64,000 nt of DNA from Kingdonia uniflora (Eukaryota > Streptophyta > Magnoliopsida > Ranunculales > Circaeasteraceae). Made by a program: the position numbers and the translations under genes. The stretch is taken from assembly GCA_014058105.1 (NCBI GenBank), contig JACGCM010002776.1:1426001-1490000 (forward strand). The letters run 5' to 3'. The notes beneath the pieces were generated by a model, which was given only the letters and a program-made list of their open reading frames with translations, was not told where the DNA came from and did not search any database. This document shows, one piece after another, positions 1-24,002 of the stretch. The stretch's first letter is position 1. Every line of letters starts with the position of its first letter.

Positions 1-640
1 CTGTGAGTGAAGCCTTTTCTTGAGTCCATTCACGATGGTTTGGCTGGTGATTTCGGCTTGGCCATTGCCTTGAGGGTAATAGGGATTAGATGGTGAGTGG
101 ATGTTATTGTGCTTTTTGAGGAAAGCTATGACTTTTTCTCCAACTAATTATGGTCTATTATCGAAATGAATTAGGTAGGGGCATCCAAACCGAGTAATGA
201 TGTGTTCCCTAATAAAAGAGATGACCTCTTTTTCTCTGGTTCGACAGAGTGGAACTACTTCTACCCATTTTATAAAATAATATGTAGCTACAAGTAGGTA
301 TCGGTGGTTACCTGGAAAATTAGGAAATTCACCGACAATAGCGAACGCCCATCTTTTGAATGGATGGCCAGAACACCTTGCTTGCATGTATTTCGAGCGT
401 AAGAACGTGGATCATTTGTCCATGTCCTTGACATGTATCGCATTTGTGTGAGTACTCCTCTACTTGGTTGTACATGCCTGGCCAAAATACTCTTTGTGTA
501 ATTGCCCTGTGTGCGAGTGATCGACCCGCGGCATGAGGGCCACAAGTTCCTTTATGTAAATCTCTGAACATCACGTCTGCTTTCTTTCTTGAGAGGCACT
601 TGGGGTAAGACCCCGTGACTGAACGGCAATATAAAAAACT
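1..640 (-). pseudogene. Integrase remnant of element C
   Basis: The minus strand encodes an integrase core. It shows the phrase PFKRWAFAIVGEFPN followed by a DYF/YYF-type segment and REHIITRFGCPYLIHFDN, which is the second catalytic Asp region of Ty3/gypsy integrases. Upstream, at 420-560, is the zinc-binding part with the HxGxCGPHAAGRSLA pattern and a CDTCQGHG CxxC pair. The far left edge still reads YYPQGNGQAE, which precedes the catalytic Glu. Frames change between 387 and 329, so the gene is broken. Confidence 0.85.
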
Positions 641-1400
641 ATTTTGATTTGTGTAGCACTTTGAGTTGTCGATCAGCTGTCAGCGCTCCTTTGGATATGC
701 TGGAAAGGGTCATTTGCATTCGTTGTCAGTACCAAGGTAGGCAAGGAAGGGCTTTCGCCAATCGTCGTCTTCTCCTTTATCGCCCTCAGTGTTTATCGTG
801 CATACAGAAATACGATCAATGTTGGGGGTTGATATTATTTCGATCTTGAGATATCGAGCTTCTATTCCTAAGACCCCGGTTAGATAAGCCAATAAATCGG
901 CACGTCTATTTTCACCTCGAGGAAGATAATCAAGAGTTGCTTGCGCGAACTTGCTCATCCTATCTGCAATAAGGGCTGCGTATTCAATCATCTTGTCATT
1001 TTTTGTATTACTCAGAGTAATGGTGGACGATGATTAGGGAATTTGTGTAAACTGAGAGTTCTGGGATGCCGAGCTCAAGTACGAGGTCGAGTTCATGAAT
1101 GAAAGCTTCGTATTCGGCTATATTGTTGGAGGCTTCAAAATCCAGGTGGATTGATTTCTCAATTCTATCGTTGAAAGGGGCAATCAATACGATTTCAATT
1201 CCTGACCCTGCGGGTCTTGCTGATCTATATATAATAAGTCTCTACCCTTTCCTTGTAATCAACTAAGCTCGTTCGTCAAATACATTGGTGCGTGGATCTT
1301 TTGTAATTTCTTCTGCAAGGTTAGGGTTGTGTTCCTCCCACTTGGGATCTTCTAGTAGAAAATTTATGAAAAAATTGGCAACGGACTGATCCTTTTGGAA
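641..1400 (-). pseudogene. Second (archaeal-type) RNase H remnant of element C
   Basis: The minus strand reads like the RVT_3-type RNase H that Tat elements carry after the ordinary RNase H: an EYEAFIHELDLVLELG helix, a VYTNSLIIVHHYSE strand-helix and a LPRGENRRADLLAYL terminal block. The third Asp position reads N (YTNS), and stop codons interrupt the domain, so it is inactive. Homologous domains lie at 35451-35990 (A) and 42300-42900 (B). Confidence 0.8.
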
Positions 1401-2867
1401 TAATGTTGTTCGAACTTGATATCATGTTCTCCCAAGCTTACTGATCATTGTTGTACTATCCTAAATTTCTCTTTTATGGACCAAAGTGGGTAGTTCATTA
1501 TGACTTTGTCTGAGTAATATTAGAAGTAGTGCTTAAGTTTCTATGAGGTATAAACAAGAGTTAGAAAGAGTCTCTCAATTTCAGAATACCTCGTTTCTGC
1601 TGAAGTAAGGGTTTTACTGATGAAGTAGACTGGCTTCTCAATTTTTTCTTCAAGTCAAATGAGAACCGATCTGATTGAAGTATCTGTAACTGCTAGGTAG
1701 ATGATCAGTTCCACATTATCTATCGGGGTGCTCATTATGGGAGACTTCCCCAAATAGGTTTTGAGATCCTGAAAAGCTGCCTCGCATTCTGATATCCATT
1801 GGATCTCCGTACTTGGCTGAACTTTTCCTCGTTTGGTATAATCGCAGAGTACTAGGAACAGCCAATGACAGCGATTTGAAGATTTTGAAACGAATCGGTT
1901 GATAGCGACAATCTTGCCGGTAAGTTTTTATACGTCTTTCATCATTTTTGGAGATGGTATGTTAAGAAGAGCCTGAATTTGATCTGGATCAGCCTTAATC
2001 CCTTTCTTACTGATGAGATAGCCGAGAAATTGGCCTGAATGTACTCTGAATTGACACTTATTAGGATAGAGTCGCATTCTGTAAGATCGGAGAATGTTGA
2101 ATATTGTGTTGAGATCTGTAATGTGGCTAATTGACTGTATGCTATTACACAAGAGATCGTCAATGTAGACTTTCACAACTTTCCCAAGATGTGCTTTGAA
2201 CATAGTAGTCATTAACTGTTGATAAGTCGCGCTTGTGTTTTTGAGTCTGAAGGGCATGACTTTATAACAGTAAAGTCCTTTTTCAATAATGAAAGTGGTC
2301 TTTTCTTGATCTTCTTCCAATAGTAGAATTTGATTGTATCCAAAAGTAGCATCCATTATAGATAGGAGTTCGTAATCTGCAGTGGAATCAAGGATTTGAT
2401 GAATGTTGGGAAGAGAAAAATTGTCTTTTGGAGTATGTTTGTTTAAATCTGTAAAATCTACACAAACTCAAACTTTTCTATACTTTTTTGGGACAACGAC
2501 AATGTTGGATATATAATCTGGATATTCAGCTTCTCGAATGAATCCCACTTAATCAATTTCTCAATCTCTATGTTAACTTTATCTCGAAGGCGAGGTGATA
2601 TTCATCGTTACTTTTGTTTAACCATTATGGCATTGATGTTGATGGCCAATTTGTGACATGCCTTGGCCGAATCGACCCCAGACATTTTTTTAAAGTCCAC
2701 ACAAAAATATCTCGATTTAGTTGTAAGAACTAAATGAGAGCACCCTTATCGTGTTGGACCATCTTGGTACCGATGAAAGTATCTCTGTTAGGTCCATCAA
2801 TGTTGGTGTATTCTGTAAACTCTTTTGTTAAAGGCTGATCATCGAGGTGATCAGCCTTTTGTAATTG
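1401..2867 (-). pseudogene. Reverse transcriptase and RNase H remnant of element C
   Basis: The open stretch 1928-2356 (minus) holds the RT palm: MDATFGYNQILL, then VMPFRLKNTSATYQ and the catalytic VYIDDLL, followed by the thumb phrases CQFRVHSGQFLGYLIS and PDQIQALLNIPSP. The YIDD box is intact. The N-terminal RT part at 2357-2700 and the RNase H part at 1500-1900 are visible but broken by stops. Confidence 0.85.
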
Positions 2868-3439
2868 CTATGCAGCATATATGTCTGAGGTATCTAGAAT
2901 TGCTGAGACGGTATTTTCGTAAGCTCGAGAAAACTTTTGACTACCCTTGATTTCATAGATGCCATCATTGTGTTTGAAGTAGAGTGTTTGATGATAGGTG
3001 GAAAGGTTTGCTTCCATGTTATGAATCCAACAGCAGCCTATAATCCTAAAATAACGAGATTTGGTGTTAATCACGTAGAAGATGACGTCAATGGTGGTTG
3101 GTCCTGCGATAATATGTAAGATGATCTTGCCTACTTGCTCTTCTTTAGAACCATTGAATCCACTGATATTGGTGTTGTTTGGAATAATTTGATCAGTTAA
3201 TCCCATTTGGTTGATAGTGCTCTGAAAGAGAACCTCAATACCGCTTCTAATATCGATCATCATTGTGTGCATGACAAACTTTTTAATCTTGAGCATTATG
3301 ACTAATGCATCATGATGTGAAAAATTTACATGACTAATGTCGCAATCTTCGAATAAGATCCAAAGTCGACGATTGCTCAACTCAGGCAGAAGCTTGGCTT
3401 CTTTATCTTGAGGTGTGAGATCACAGTATTTTTACAGTC
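2868..3439 (-). pseudogene. Retropepsin-like protease remnant of element C
   Basis: A 170-residue open frame at 2868-3380 matches the region before RT in Tat elements: an FEDCDISHVNFSHHDALVIM entry, then MIDIRSGIEVLF at the place of the aspartic-protease site, then GFNGSKEE in the flap region. The usual D-[TS/N]-G triplet is replaced by D-I-R, so the protease would be dead. The element A counterpart is at 32721-33500. Confidence 0.7.
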
Positions 3440-5140
3440 TCCTATGCTTGAATCGGCAAAAGGTGGCGATCTAATGGATTTTGATCATGTTGTTGTGGTG
3501 CATATGGTAGAGATGTTTCTCCTCAGCATGATCTTCGACCTGGACTACTTCGAGTTGCTTCTTATAGCTACCATCCTTGTATGATTCCAGGTCGATAATG
3601 TATTCGAACATCCGTCTCTCCTTGAAAATAAATTCCAACAACATCTGTAAAACATAACAGTTGTCAGTAGAATAATGATTTACCTTGTAATGCATGCAGT
3701 ACGGATAGTTCTCGATTGGTTCCAATGGTTGAAAGGGACGGTATAACTTATCCTTGGAGAAGATTGAAAAAATTATGGAGATTCGAATATTCATCCTTGG
3801 GAGGACCGGCTTGGGTAATGAACCGCCTTTCCGAGGGTCGCCAGTATTTCCCATAGAGCTCTTTTGATCACCCTGATCCTCAATTGGTTCAGTATTTTGA
3901 TCTGTAGATGGACCTTTCGTGATTAGGATGGATTTAGTAGATTTATACCTTTCGGACATCATCTTTTCCAGGTCGACGTAACCATTGACCTTGGTGATCA
4001 TATTTCCAAGGTCGCAGGTTTGTTGAGGAAGAGGTATTCTCTGGCCTTGTAGTAGAACTTGAGCGCGTTGGTAAAAGCAGTAGCAACTGTTTTATGATCG
4101 AGGTTGTCTACTTTACGCGTGAGCTCCAAAAATTTATTCGCAAAAGCCTTTAGTTTTTCTCTGTGTGACTGTTTAAGATTGATAAGAGAATAAAAATTCT
4201 CCTCTTTGTCTCTGTTGTGAGCATACGTCTTGATAAATTATTTTTGTAGCTGATCGAATATGAGTATGGAATCTTCAGGTAAAGAGTAGAACCACCAGAG
4301 CGGTTCTTCCTGTAGACTTGTTGTGAACAAATTGTAGAGGATGTGGTTGAGATTGAAATACAACCCTAATGAATCACGATATTGTTGAATGTGCTCCTTT
4401 GGATCGGTGCCCTTGTATTTGCAATTTTTCGGAGTATGGAAACCTTTCGGTATTTCCATATCGAATTCTTTGGTAATTGGACTCCCTTGTAACTTGGTAA
4501 GGTCGTCTGTAGTGCCCAGAACTTGTACTTCGATCAACTCCTTGATACGCTAATCCATATGCTATTGTGTGACATAATGACTTGTCGGTTGAGTAGCTTG
4601 ACGAGGAGGTTGAGGACTATGAGTACCAATACCCTCACTTAAACGATCACGTACTAGAATTCAAGGTTGAGGTCATTGTTCTTCTTCTTGACGTTTGGAA
4701 AATCGGTAACCTCGACTGATTTTGGACTGAACTTCACCACCCAAATAAATGAAAGGCTGTGGGTCGTGTTGAATATTTCTGAAAATAACTTTGCTGGTGG
4801 CTCCTCGAGGTCCCAACCTTTCCCGTGCAGAAAACCGAGAGGTTTCTGGCAATTGATCGCGATCCCTTGTTGGAGGAGCCTGTTCGATATCTTGTAGTAC
4901 TTGTAATGCAGTCTGCATGGTTGTCATCTGGTCTTCATGTCATTTGAACGCTGTCAAACGATCTTATCATTCGGCTTCGAGCTCTTTCTCACGGAGTTTT
5001 TGGTCAAGAGTTAATTAACATTCAAGCTCATTGCGGTTCTCTATTTTGGCGTAGAAATTTGCCCGTAGCTCTATAAGTTATTCCGGCTCAACTAAAAGAT
5101 TAAGCTGGATTCCGGTTGTTGGTTGTCTGGAAGTGACCAT
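3440..5140 (-). pseudogene. gag remnant of element C
   Basis: The start codon is at 5140-5138 (minus), giving MVTSRQ, about 80 bases inside the LTR. 4673-4927 encodes the linker with AAAs of the type QAPPTRDRDQLPE, shared almost word for word with element B. 4238-4537 is the conserved gag core: IPKGFHTPKNCKYKGTDPKE, then HIQQYRDSLGLYF and EEPLWWFYSLPEDSI. 3471-4001 is the C-terminal part with a CxxH..HxTxxC-like knuckle (YCMHYKVNHYSTDNCY). Several stops and frame shifts separate these parts. Confidence 0.8.
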
Positions 5141-5199
5141 GATTAAAATTTGTAGCAGAGTGAATATATACCTTAGGATATCGTGGAAATGTCTTCTTT

Positions 5200-5217
5200 C
5201 CCACAGATGACGCCAAA
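5200..5217 (-). other. Primer-binding-site region of element C
   Basis: Directly inside the 5' LTR the minus strand reads TTTGGCGTCATCTGTGGG. Element B has TTTGGCGCCGTCTGTGGG and element A has ATTGGCACCGTCTGTGGG at the same place. The position and the conservation across three elements mark the primer-binding site. I do not assign the tRNA. Confidence 0.7.
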
Positions 5218-5830
5218 TGTAATGGCTTAATTTCGTAAGCTCGAGATGGCTCAAAATTAGCTCTTACACTAATGTTCCTGTGACAAAAACTAATATGAAA
5301 TAAGAAATGACACATGTGATTTAGCGTAGAAAACCTCTGAATAAGTAAAAAACTATGACCCGAGTTGAGGGTTTTTGTAATGGTAACTTTTATTGCTTGA
5401 GGCTGATATCTTATTACAAGTAAACTCTCGAACTATAAATACTTGATCTTGTAGATAAGAAGTTTGGGTATTTGAGAATCTAGAAAATATAGTTTTCTTT
5501 GTGATTTCTCGTATATTTTTCTGGTCCTGTCTCTTATGGAACATTTTCTTTATATAGGTCATCTCCGCAGTTCTTTATCGTGTTGAAGCACATTTTCCGA
5601 ATAACGTGGTAAGTGGTGCTTGACCGAGTAACTATTGAGTTCGTAAAAGAGAAATATCTTTAACTTGTTCATATTTTTCTGTTGAGCTCGACCCACGTTC
5701 TTCATCAGTTCGTGGCGTAGGTGTCAATACTGACTGTTTATGTCACATGTGGAATGCGTGATTCTGATATGAAGGTAGTTCAAACTGAAAATAACTCGAT
5801 TTGGATTAGATCGAGGGATAGGTCCCTACA
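5218..5830 (-). repeat. 5' LTR of element C
   Basis: It is 613 bp, begins TGTAGGGACC on the minus strand (right end) and ends GCCATTACA (left end), giving TG..CA termini. The end positions follow from alignment by eye with the LTR pair of element B and the solo LTR at 33709. The sequence contains the shared AAACCTCTGAATA and CTCGGGTCATAG-type blocks. Confidence 0.88.
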
Positions 5831-6421
5831 GATAGTACGGGCTAAACGTCTGAGGTTGTGTTTGAGAGAGTGTAAAATGATTTTGATACTGTCCTCCGAA
5901 GGTATCCCATTGCGACATGGTAAACGAAAGTGGGGTATATGCCATTGGTTATGGTAGAGGTATGAAGTGAATTGTGACGGTGAGTGTTGAGTGAATGGTG
6001 TTGAAGGTAGGTTTTAGGAGGATGGGGTCGACGGTGTTGAGTTATTACTGCTGGTGCCGGAGTTTACCATTTGGGATGATGATTTTTAAGAATAGGAAGA
6101 GGTTCTCTTCTCTTAAATTGGGTTAGAGGAGTGAATAAATAGCCAGGAGAGAACTCAGCCAAACATAATGGATAAGAAGATTTTCCGCCAATATTTTTTT
6201 TTGTTTAGTTTGAGGAGCTCACACTCGGTTGGGTTTTGAAAGAGCCAGGTCACCAAACTCAAACTCAAACGTGTGAGTTTGGGTTTGGTCCAACTCAACC
6301 TCAAAAACTCACTGCTGGAGATGTTCTTAAAACCTCTTTGATTCGAAACCCTAAAAAAAACAACCTCCATTATTTCCCGCATTTTCGATTCTCTCTCTCT
6401 CTCTTCTCACGAGCATCAGCC
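5831..6421 (+). promoter_or_regulatory. Upstream region and leader of RH5
   Basis: This is 591 bp between the LTR of element C and the RH5 start codon. An AATAAATAG box lies at 6135-6143, and a CT-dinucleotide pyrimidine patch at 6391-6406 sits just before the ATG, as in many plant housekeeping leaders. If the retroelement is fixed, its LTR borders the promoter at under 600 bp. Confidence 0.4.
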
Positions 6422-19107
<12,686 letters not shown>

Positions 19108-19833
19108 AATGCAAGGAGACGAGCTACTATTATCTTCCTTGCTTTTCGTTGCAGCAATGGAGAAATTGGTACATGTTGAGAGTAATTATTGAGGTTCCAT
19201 CACAAGTTCAGGCAAGATCATATCATGTTGTGTTACTGCAAAAACTTACATGGACAAGCCGAAGATAATATGACGAAGCTGTGAGTTGCTAAAGTCCAAT
19301 CAAAAATGACAATTGAAGCGACGTGATTATTTGCCATCCGTGAGTGCAGTTACCGCTGTATGATGTTATTGTTAGGTCGTTTATGATTTTTTGAACAATT
19401 TATTTATGAAAATATAAGACGGATACATATTAAGATTTTTGTAGTTACTCATTCCCGTCGTCCCTTTAATTTGGTTTTCGGTTATGTGCTATTCAGTCTG
19501 ATTAGTTAGTAGCAAAAGCAGCAAGAATAATTAATTCACAACTACATAATAATAGGCTCCACCCGAAAACCTCAAGCGTGTTACATGGTAATAATGTTGT
19601 ACTGAAATATATTCGATACAAAAGTTGATTATCAATAAATCGTAAAATACAAGAGATCATTTTTTTTTTTTTTTTTGTGCTGATCCTCTTGACTTACTTT
19701 CACTTCTGCAAACGGCTGCCTACATACCCCGTACCCGTGGGGAACAAGCACTTTGTAGTTCGTTTTTAACATCGTAATACTAATTACATAGAAATTTTGA
19801 TTTCTGCTTCCCTTTGATCGATCACTATCTTGT
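19108..19833 (+). other. RH5 3' UTR and intergenic space
   Basis: The sequence after the RH5 stop is AT-rich with several AATAAA-like stretches (around 19380-19420 and 19635). It has a T run at 19660-19676. The neighbouring RING gene ends convergently at 19834. Nothing else is recognised. Confidence 0.5.
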
Positions 19834-20496
19834 CTACTTGTTCTCCATCACTTCAACCGGCAACTCGAATCTGCAAAGAGGGCACCCGTGATGTTCCTCA
19901 AACCATGGCATAATGCACTCTCTATGGAACATATGTGACTCTGAGCAAGGCATTCGTAACGCAACATCCTTCCCACTCATGAATTCTTCGAAACATACCA
20001 CGCAAGAACCACCTTCATTGAATTGTTCGATGATCTCTAAACTTCATAAGCTTCTCCCATGGATTCTTCCATTATGCGCTGAACAACATTGTCTAATTCT
20101 TCTTCTTCCTCCCCTTCCTCCATGTATTCTTCCAATGCACGTTGAACATCTTCGTCAAACGATTCTTCTTCTTCATCTTCATCTTCCCCCATGTATTCAT
20201 CATCCCTTGCACATTGAACCTCTTCTTCAAAGGCTTCTTCTTCTTCTTCATCAGTGTATTCTTCCATCGTACATTAAACCTCTTCTTCAAAGTATTCTTC
20301 TTCTATTTCCTTTTCATCTTCGTAGGCTGGAAACTTGATCAAGGTCCTAATTCTTACAACCAAAACCACCGTCCTAAGTCTCCCCTCCAAGGCAATTTTT
20401 GGAATCTTTTCAATGTAAGAAGATAAGTGTTGGTCGAAATCTTCCTGAACGTTTAGAGGAAGTATTTCCGGGTATAGGAGATCACGCGATATCCAT
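19834..20496 (-). pseudogene. RING-H2 E3 ubiquitin ligase-like gene, broken
   Basis: Read on the minus strand, the C-terminus is a RING-H2 finger. SCVVCFEEF gives the first Cys pair, PCSESHMFHREC gives Cys-x3-His-x2-His-x2-Cys, and CPLCRFELP gives the last pair. The stop is at 19836-19834. Upstream is an acidic stretch made of about three 22-25-residue repeats of the type F(D/E)EDVQRALEEYMEE. Two defects are visible. One is a TAA (20276-20274 area) where the repeat expects CAA. The other is a frame change between the acidic block (ending in TAG near 20037) and the RING. From the ATG at 20496 the reading frame meets a stop after four residues (MDIA), whereas copies 2 and 3 of this start continue. 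Such proteins ligate ubiquitin to substrates, but this copy looks inactive. Confidence 0.65.
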
Positions 20497-21077
20497 GATC
20501 TCTCCCCTTGAACCTCTTTCTTTCTTTCTCTTATTTCTTTTCTCTTCTATTTGTCTCTTAACTCTTTTTCTTTCTCTGTGAGGTTAAAAACAAAGACTAT
20601 AACTTTTAAATAGGTTTAAACTAACTTGTAGGATGAGTTAAGATATAGTTTCTAAATCTGGTTTTGTATTTTTGACCGATTAGGGTTTTAAGTTCTATTG
20701 GCCTCTAGGGTTATCTCAACTTTAGGAAAGTTACTATTTTTGATACAAGTATTATGGACTTGTCCCACAAGTTTAGGGATTAGATAGACCTCAGAAACTA
20801 TTTGGTAAAACCTTACCTTATCTATGTCAAAAATATTTATACCGGGCCGGGCTCGGCTCAAACTTGACCCAAAGATAATAATGACTTAAAACTATGTAGG
20901 ATACATATTGAGAAGAAAAATATACTACCAAACCATGTTGGTAGCTTAGCTTATCTATTGTTTGAAACAAATCAAATCACAAAATTTATCAAACATGAGT
21001 CCTTATATAATTTTAGCAATTAATATATTTATAAGATTCTAGCAATTAATACATGTCTGCGCATCGAATATAGTGCA

Positions 21078-21641
21078 TGTAAGAGCCTAATTTCGTATTC
21101 CGAACTTAGTACCTCACACCAAAGATAATCAGAGCGTTAGTAAGTAATAAATAACTGCTAACACAAGGTTTAGCGTGAAAAACTTTTGAATAGGTTAAAA
21201 ACCATGACCTCTCTAGATAATTTAGAAAGAAAGGTATTATTGATGATTGCTAGCTATTACAAAGAATGCTCTGAGTAGTTTTGTGTAAAGTTTTTGGGTA
21301 GAATTCTCCGTCCTTAATCTGTAGTTGTATGGTCATATTTATAAGTCTTATCATATGATCGTTTGACGACCATTATTATTCTTAATGATGAACGTTACAA
21401 TATGGATTTGATGAGTCATTAAAATGATTGTGTAACGGTCTGATCCTTCTGTTTTGTAACGGCTTCATTAATGACAAAGTGTTTGTTGAATCGAACTATT
21501 GATGTAGAGGTCGAGAATGATGAATAGACTTCTTCGTAGTTGTTCCATAATGTGCCATGTAATCGTATGTTGATGAGGTCAAGTGAATGTATGATGGTCC
21601 AAGATGGGGCTTGAGTTCGAGATCCGAAATAAGCCACTACA
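21078..21641 (-). repeat. LTR in tandem unit 1
   Basis: It is 564 bp. On the minus strand it begins TGTAGTGGCTTATTTCGG and ends with TTAGGCTCTTACA. Just outside its right end the minus strand has the purine run AAAGAGGGAGGT, a polypurine tract. This is therefore a 3' LTR of a minus-oriented Tat-like element. The family differs from elements A, B and C, but the AGGTTAAAAACCATGACCTC block is shared with the C LTR type. Confidence 0.8.
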
Positions 21642-21974
21642 ACCTCCCTCTTTCAGCCAAGAGCACGAGAAATATTATGGGCAAGTGGTGTTGGCTGGGA
21701 AGCCTCATTAATACTGTATATAATACCCGGGGATCATTTCCAATGTTTATTTATTAATATCTGTTGTGACTGTGGGGTCCCTAGAACCAATGGTTATGGT
21801 CAAGATTGTTGCATGAGAATTCCTTCTGATGTTGGGAATTTGGAACGTTGTCTTTAATGGTAATTGTAGTATAAATAGTATTGTGGTTGGTTGTTGCAGT
21901 TGTTATTCGCTAAGTACTTCTTTGACTCCATAACTTCTGTAATTTTTCTTCTCTGTACCTATTATGTTGAGAGG

Positions 21975-22298
21975 ATGGTGACCACCAGAAGGCAATCTCA
22001 CAAGGTTAGGGTACTGGCTAAAGTGCAAGAATTATAGTTCCGGTACTTTGGGACCCAGTCTCTGGGCCTTCTTACGCCAATTTCGGTGCATCCTACCTAC
22101 CAAGGTATGACGTATGAAGAGGTGGAGTAGGTGGAAGATGACTATTATCAAATGATCCACTTTCATTATATGGTGACGTCGGAGGAGGGGCAGAGGAATG
22201 GTCTACGTCTGCTGGCGGAGGAGGTTGTTACAACTGAAGATGAAGCGGCTGGCGTTCGTCCGAGGAAGTCTCGCCGGTATCCTGCTAGATGTGGGTGA
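21975..22298 (+). pseudogene. Small antisense ORF of a Tat-like element, copy 1 (two stops)
   Basis: This is homologous to 24003-24326 in unit 2 and starts MVTTRRQSHKVRVLAKVQEL. It is interrupted by TAG where unit 2 has CAG (after KVQEL) and by TAG where unit 2 has GAG (in the EEVEEA stretch). A TATAAATA box lies at 21870-21877, about 100 bases before the ATG. Confidence 0.75.
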
Positions 22299-22523
22299 TG
22301 ATACTTGATCACTCAGATTATTGATCTCATATATTTGATAGCGTAACAAGTAGGGAAAAGAAGTACTGAATATATTGGTGTTTGTGATTGTGGGTGATGA
22401 TTCTTGATCAAATTCATGAATACTTTGAGTTTGCAGCGTGAGAAACACTAACGGTTCTTCTTCGATAAACATATCTCCAAGATGTGCATCGCTCTCGACT
22501 TCAAATTACCACACGATATCCAT
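22299..22523 (-). pseudogene. N-terminal fragment of the RING-type gene, copy 2
   Basis: The ATG is at 22523-22521 (minus). The frame starts MDIAW and is readable through FIEEEPLVFLTLQTQSIHEF and INNLSDQVSSPT, then runs into retroelement sequence near 22299. Unit 3 holds the same fragment. The C-terminal RING half exists only at 19834-20470, so the tandem repeat has separated the two ends of the gene. An early frame break between MDIAW and the FIEEE phrase is possible. Confidence 0.5.
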
Positions 22524-23103
22524 GATATATCCCCTTGAACCTCTTTCTTTCTTTATCTTATTTCTTTTCTCTTCTATTTCTCTTAACTCTTTTTCTTTCT
22601 CTTTGAGGTTAAAAACAAAGACTTTATAACTTTTTAATAGGTTTAAACTAACTTGTTGGATGAGTTAAGATATAGTTTTTAACTCTGGTTTTTGTATTTT
22701 TGACCGACTAGGGTTTTAAGTTTTATTGGTCTCTAGGGTTATCTCAACTTTAAGAAAGTTACTATTTTTGATACAAGTATTATGGACTTGTCCCACAAGT
22801 TTAGGGATTAGATAGATCCTAGAAATTATTTGGTAAAACCTTACCTGATCTATGTCAAAAATATTTATACCGGGCCAGGCTCGGCTCAAACTCGACCCAA
22901 AGATAATAATGACTTAAAACTATGTAGGATACATTGAGAAGAAAAATATAATACCAAACCATGTTGGTAGCTTAGCTTATCTATTGTTTGAAACAAATCA
23001 AATCACAAAATTTATCAAACATGAGTCTTTATATAATTTTAGCAATTAATATCTTTATAAGATTCTAGCAATTAATACATGTCTGCGTATCGAATATAGT
23101 GCC

Positions 23104-23668
23104 TGCAAGAGCCTAATTTCGTATTCTGAACTTAGTACCTCACACCAAAGATAATCAGAGCGTTAGTAAGCAATAAATAACTGCTAACACAAGGTTTAGC
23201 GTGGAATTTTTTTGAATAGGTTAAAAACCATGACCTCTCTTGAGGATTTAAAAAGAAAGATATTATTGATGATTGCTAGCTATTACAAAGAATGCTCTGA
23301 GTAGTTTTGTGTAGAGTTTTTGGGTAGAATTCCCGTCCTTAATATGAAGTTGTATGGTCCTATTTATAGGTATTATAATATGTGACCGTTTGACGACCAT
23401 TATTATTCTTAATGATGAACGTTACAATATAGATTTGATGAGTCATTGAACTGATTGTGTAACGGTATGATCTTTTTGTATTGTAACGGCTTCATTGATG
23501 GCAGAGTTCTTGTTGAATCGAACTATTGATATAGAGGCCGAGAATGATGAGTAGACTTCTTTGTAGTTGTTCTATAATGTGCCATATAATTGTATATTGA
23601 TGAGGTCGAGTGAATGTATGATGGTCGATGATGGAGCTTAAGTTCGGGATCCGAAATAAGCCACTACA
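23104..23668 (-). repeat. LTR in tandem unit 2
   Basis: It is 565 bp and aligned end to end with the LTR at 21078-21641. Its terminal base pattern is TGTAGTGGCTT on minus, with a polypurine tract (AGAGGGGGAGGT) immediately outside, as expected for a 3' LTR. Confidence 0.8.
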
Positions 23669-23897
23669 ACCTCCCCCTCTCAGCCAAGAGCACGAAAAAT
23701 ATTATGGGCAAGAGGTGTTGGCTGATAAGCCTTATTAATAATGTATTTAATACCCGGGAATCATTTCTAATATTTATTTATTAATATCTGTTGTGGTTGT
23801 GGGGTTCTCTAGAACCAATGGTTATGGTCAAGATTGTTGCATGTGAATTCTTTCTGACGTTGGGAATTTGGAACGTCGTCTTTAATGGTAATTGTAG

Positions 23898-23905
23898 TAT
23901 AAATA
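23898..23905 (+). promoter_or_regulatory. TATA box upstream of the small antisense ORF, unit 2
   Basis: TATAAATA lies 98 bases before the ATG at 24003, between the LTR and the ORF and on the ORF strand. The same box is kept at 21870-21877 in unit 1. This suggests a promoter independent of the LTR sense promoter. Confidence 0.5.
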
Positions 23906-24002
23906 GTAATGTGGTTGGCTATTGTAGTTGTTATTCACTAAGTACTTCTTTGACTCCATATCTTCTGTAATGTTTCTTCTCTGTACCTATTATGTTGAGA
24001 GG

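Larger units (their letters stand above)
1..5830 (-). mobile_element. Ty3/gypsy Tat-lineage LTR retrotransposon (element C), 5' part, decayed
   Basis: Read on the minus strand, this stretch gives LTR, primer-site region, gag, protease, reverse transcriptase, RNase H, a second archaeal-type RNase H and integrase, in that order. The left window edge cuts it inside integrase. The gypsy order with a second RNase H is the signature of the Tat lineage. All domains carry stops and frame changes, so it is not autonomous. Its LTR is the same family as those of element B and of the solo LTR at 33709-34287. The expected 3' region and 3' LTR lie outside the window, so no target-site duplication can be checked. 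Confidence 0.9.

Noticed and set aside
19913..20426. Plus-strand open frames rich in Leu/Pro or Phe over the RING gene
   Set aside because: They are the reverse of the GAA/GAG-rich acidic repeats of the minus-strand RING gene.
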